From positions 1 through 6,299 of the forward strand of contig JACRHK010000266.1 of the NCBI GenBank assembly GCA_016217625.1: a DNA stretch of 6,299 bases, written 5' to 3'. Below are positions 5,498-6,299 of the stretch, piece by piece. The stretch's first letter is position 1; each line of letters opens with the position of its first letter. The position numbers and the translations under genes were made by a program. This DNA comes from Nitrospirota bacterium. GTDB lineage: Bacteria; Nitrospirota; RBG-16-64-22; JACRHK01. The notes below the pieces were generated by a model that made no database searches, was not told where the DNA came from, and was given only the letters and a program-made list of their open reading frames with translations.

Positions 5498-6299
5498 GGG
5501 CCAACACCCCCTTCCGCGCCTTCAGCGCCCGGCGGATCTCCTCGACGAGCACCTCCGGGGGCAGGGTCATCCCGCCGGCGACATGGGGCCCCGCCAGGAC
5601 CCGCTCGTTGCGATCGAGGGCGGCCTTGATCTCCCGGGCCATCCAGCCGACCACGTTGAACTCGGGGACGACGAGGAGCTTCGCCTGGGCCGTCGCCCGA
5701 CGGATCTCCTCCGTGGGGAAGGGGCGTAGGGACTTGACCTTCACCAGCCCCGTCCGGATCCCCTCGTCCGCCAGCAGCCGGATCGCCTCGCGCCCCTGCG
5801 CGACCGCCGTGCCGGAGGAGACGATCAGGATCTCGGCGTCCGGGTCCTGGGTCTCGATGAGCCCATCCAGGCAGCGGTCGGTGTATTTCCGGGAGCGCTC
5901 GCAGGCGGCGCGGACCTCCTGCTGCCAGGAGGCGTGGGTCGCGTAGCTGATATAGTTGGACTTCATGACGAACGGGTCGCGCATCATCCGCACCGGCGGC
6001 ACCTCCATATCCATACAGGGGACCGGCGAGCGGTACGGGTTGTAGGGGGGCAGGCAGAGGTCCGCCGAAGGCAGGAGCACCATCTCCTTGGTGTGGCTCA
6101 CGAAGAAACCGTCGATGGCGATGGCGATGGGCAGGTGCACATCGGGCTGCTCCGCGACGATGTATCCCTTGAGGATCCAATCGAAGAGCTCCTGCGCCGT
6201 CTCCGCGTGCCAGACGAGCATCCCCGTGTCCAGGACCATCCCCAGCTCCAGCGAATCGGGCTGGATGGACAGCGGCGAGTTGATCCCCCGGAGCATGAA
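5490..6299 (-). CDS. 2-oxoacid:ferredoxin oxidoreductase alpha subunit, N-terminus outside the window
   Basis: About 269 codons of the alpha subunit (PorA-like). Full members are near 380-400 residues, so roughly the first third is missing at the right edge. The ATG at 6296 is internal: the codon before it is TTC, and the visible sequence starts inside the pyrimidine-binding domain (RGINSPLSIQPDSLE, then WHAETAQELFDWILKGYIVAE). Counted from that Met, DGFFVSHTKEMVLLPS (62-77) follows. Next comes the transketolase C-terminal-like/PFOR domain II from about 155 (EILIVSSGTAVAQGREAIRLL), with LVKVKSLRPFPTEEI (184-198) and VVPEFNVVGWMAREI (209-223). The substrate-contacting residues near the true N-terminus are not visible, so the substrate is open. 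The TAA at 5490-5492 overlaps the beta start by 8 bases. The operon promoter must lie to the right of the window. Confidence 0.92.
   Translation of the reverse strand, partial: FMLRGINSPLSIQPDSLELGMVLDTGMLVWHAETAQELFDWILKGYIVAEQPDVHLPIAIAIDGFFVSHTKEMVLLPSADLCLPPYNPYRSPVPCMDMEVPPVRMMRDPFVMKSNYISYATHASWQQEVRAACERSRKYTDRCLDGLIETQDPDAEILIVSSGTAVAQGREAIRLLADEGIRTGLVKVKSLRPFPTEEIRRATAQAKLLVVPEFNVVGWMAREIKAALDRNERVLAGPHVAGGMTLPPEVLVEEIRRALKARKGVLAHV

Noticed and set aside
4478..5629. 383-codon open frame on the plus strand, antisense to the beta and gamma subunits
   Set aside because: It lies opposite two strongly conserved genes, its product has low complexity rich in Arg, Gly, Pro, His and Leu, and no ribosome site or family match is apparent. 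It is explained by the lack of stops opposite GC-rich codons.
5482..6180. 232-codon minus-strand frame overlapping the alpha subunit
   Set aside because: Arg/Gly/Pro/Ala-rich product in an alternative frame of the conserved alpha gene; a composition artefact.
6294..6296. ATG at 6296 as the true start of the alpha subunit
   Set aside because: The protein would lack roughly a third of the family length and begin inside a conserved domain; the frame remains open to the window edge.
1..6299. CRISPR array, toxin-antitoxin pair, riboswitch or phage integration site
   Set aside because: No regularly spaced repeats, no small paired genes and no recognisable aptamer. No duplicated 3' tRNA segment that would mark integration at the tRNA-Asn gene was seen within the window.

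Overview
The window is GC-rich bacterial DNA, except for the more AT-rich first ~410 bases. It holds three unrelated blocks: a decayed insertion element, one forward gene for a DNA helicase, and a long leftward run made of tRNA-Asn, a Ras-like polarity GTPase module (mglBA) and a 2-oxoacid:ferredoxin oxidoreductase operon. MglA/MglB match the Myxococcus xanthus type residue for residue at key positions. A separately encoded alpha-beta-gamma-ferredoxin oxidoreductase fits an anaerobic or microaerobic lifestyle, or a lineage with an autotrophic background. Together these suggest a deltaproteobacterial, Nitrospirota or Methylomirabilota/Rokubacteria-like organism. That assignment is inference; there is no rRNA or other marker here.

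Layout. Positions 1-345 (minus) carry a REP-associated/IS200-like Y1 transposase that runs off the left edge and is broken by a single-base deletion near 193-195. Its promoter and probable element end lie at 353-402. A gap at 410-608 contains a plausible promoter for the 513-codon PIF1-like helicase at 609-2150 (plus), which has a WYL-like C-terminal domain. The helicase converges on tRNA-Asn(GTT), 2236-2311 minus. Two GC-rich hairpins lie between them and could stop transcription from both sides.

Leftward block. mglB (2928-3422) and mglA (2317-2910) form a two-gene operon with a recognisable promoter at 3455-3483. The tRNA begins 5 bp after the mglA stop codon and may be read through from it. 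The 259-base gap at 3423-3681 holds that promoter and two hairpins, and no gene that I can support. From 3682 to beyond the right edge is a tightly packed operon, read alpha (partial) - beta - gamma - small 2[4Fe-4S] ferredoxin. It has an 8-base alpha/beta overlap and a 1-base beta/gamma gap. Together these subunits would oxidatively decarboxylate a 2-oxoacid to acyl-CoA and reduce ferredoxin, or run in reverse. The substrate cannot be fixed from what is visible.

I see no clear evidence of an undescribed multi-gene system. The items most worth a second look are the helicase-WYL fusion, the mglA-tRNA junction, the apparently leaderless transposase promoter, and the unusual cysteine spacing of the ferredoxin subunit.
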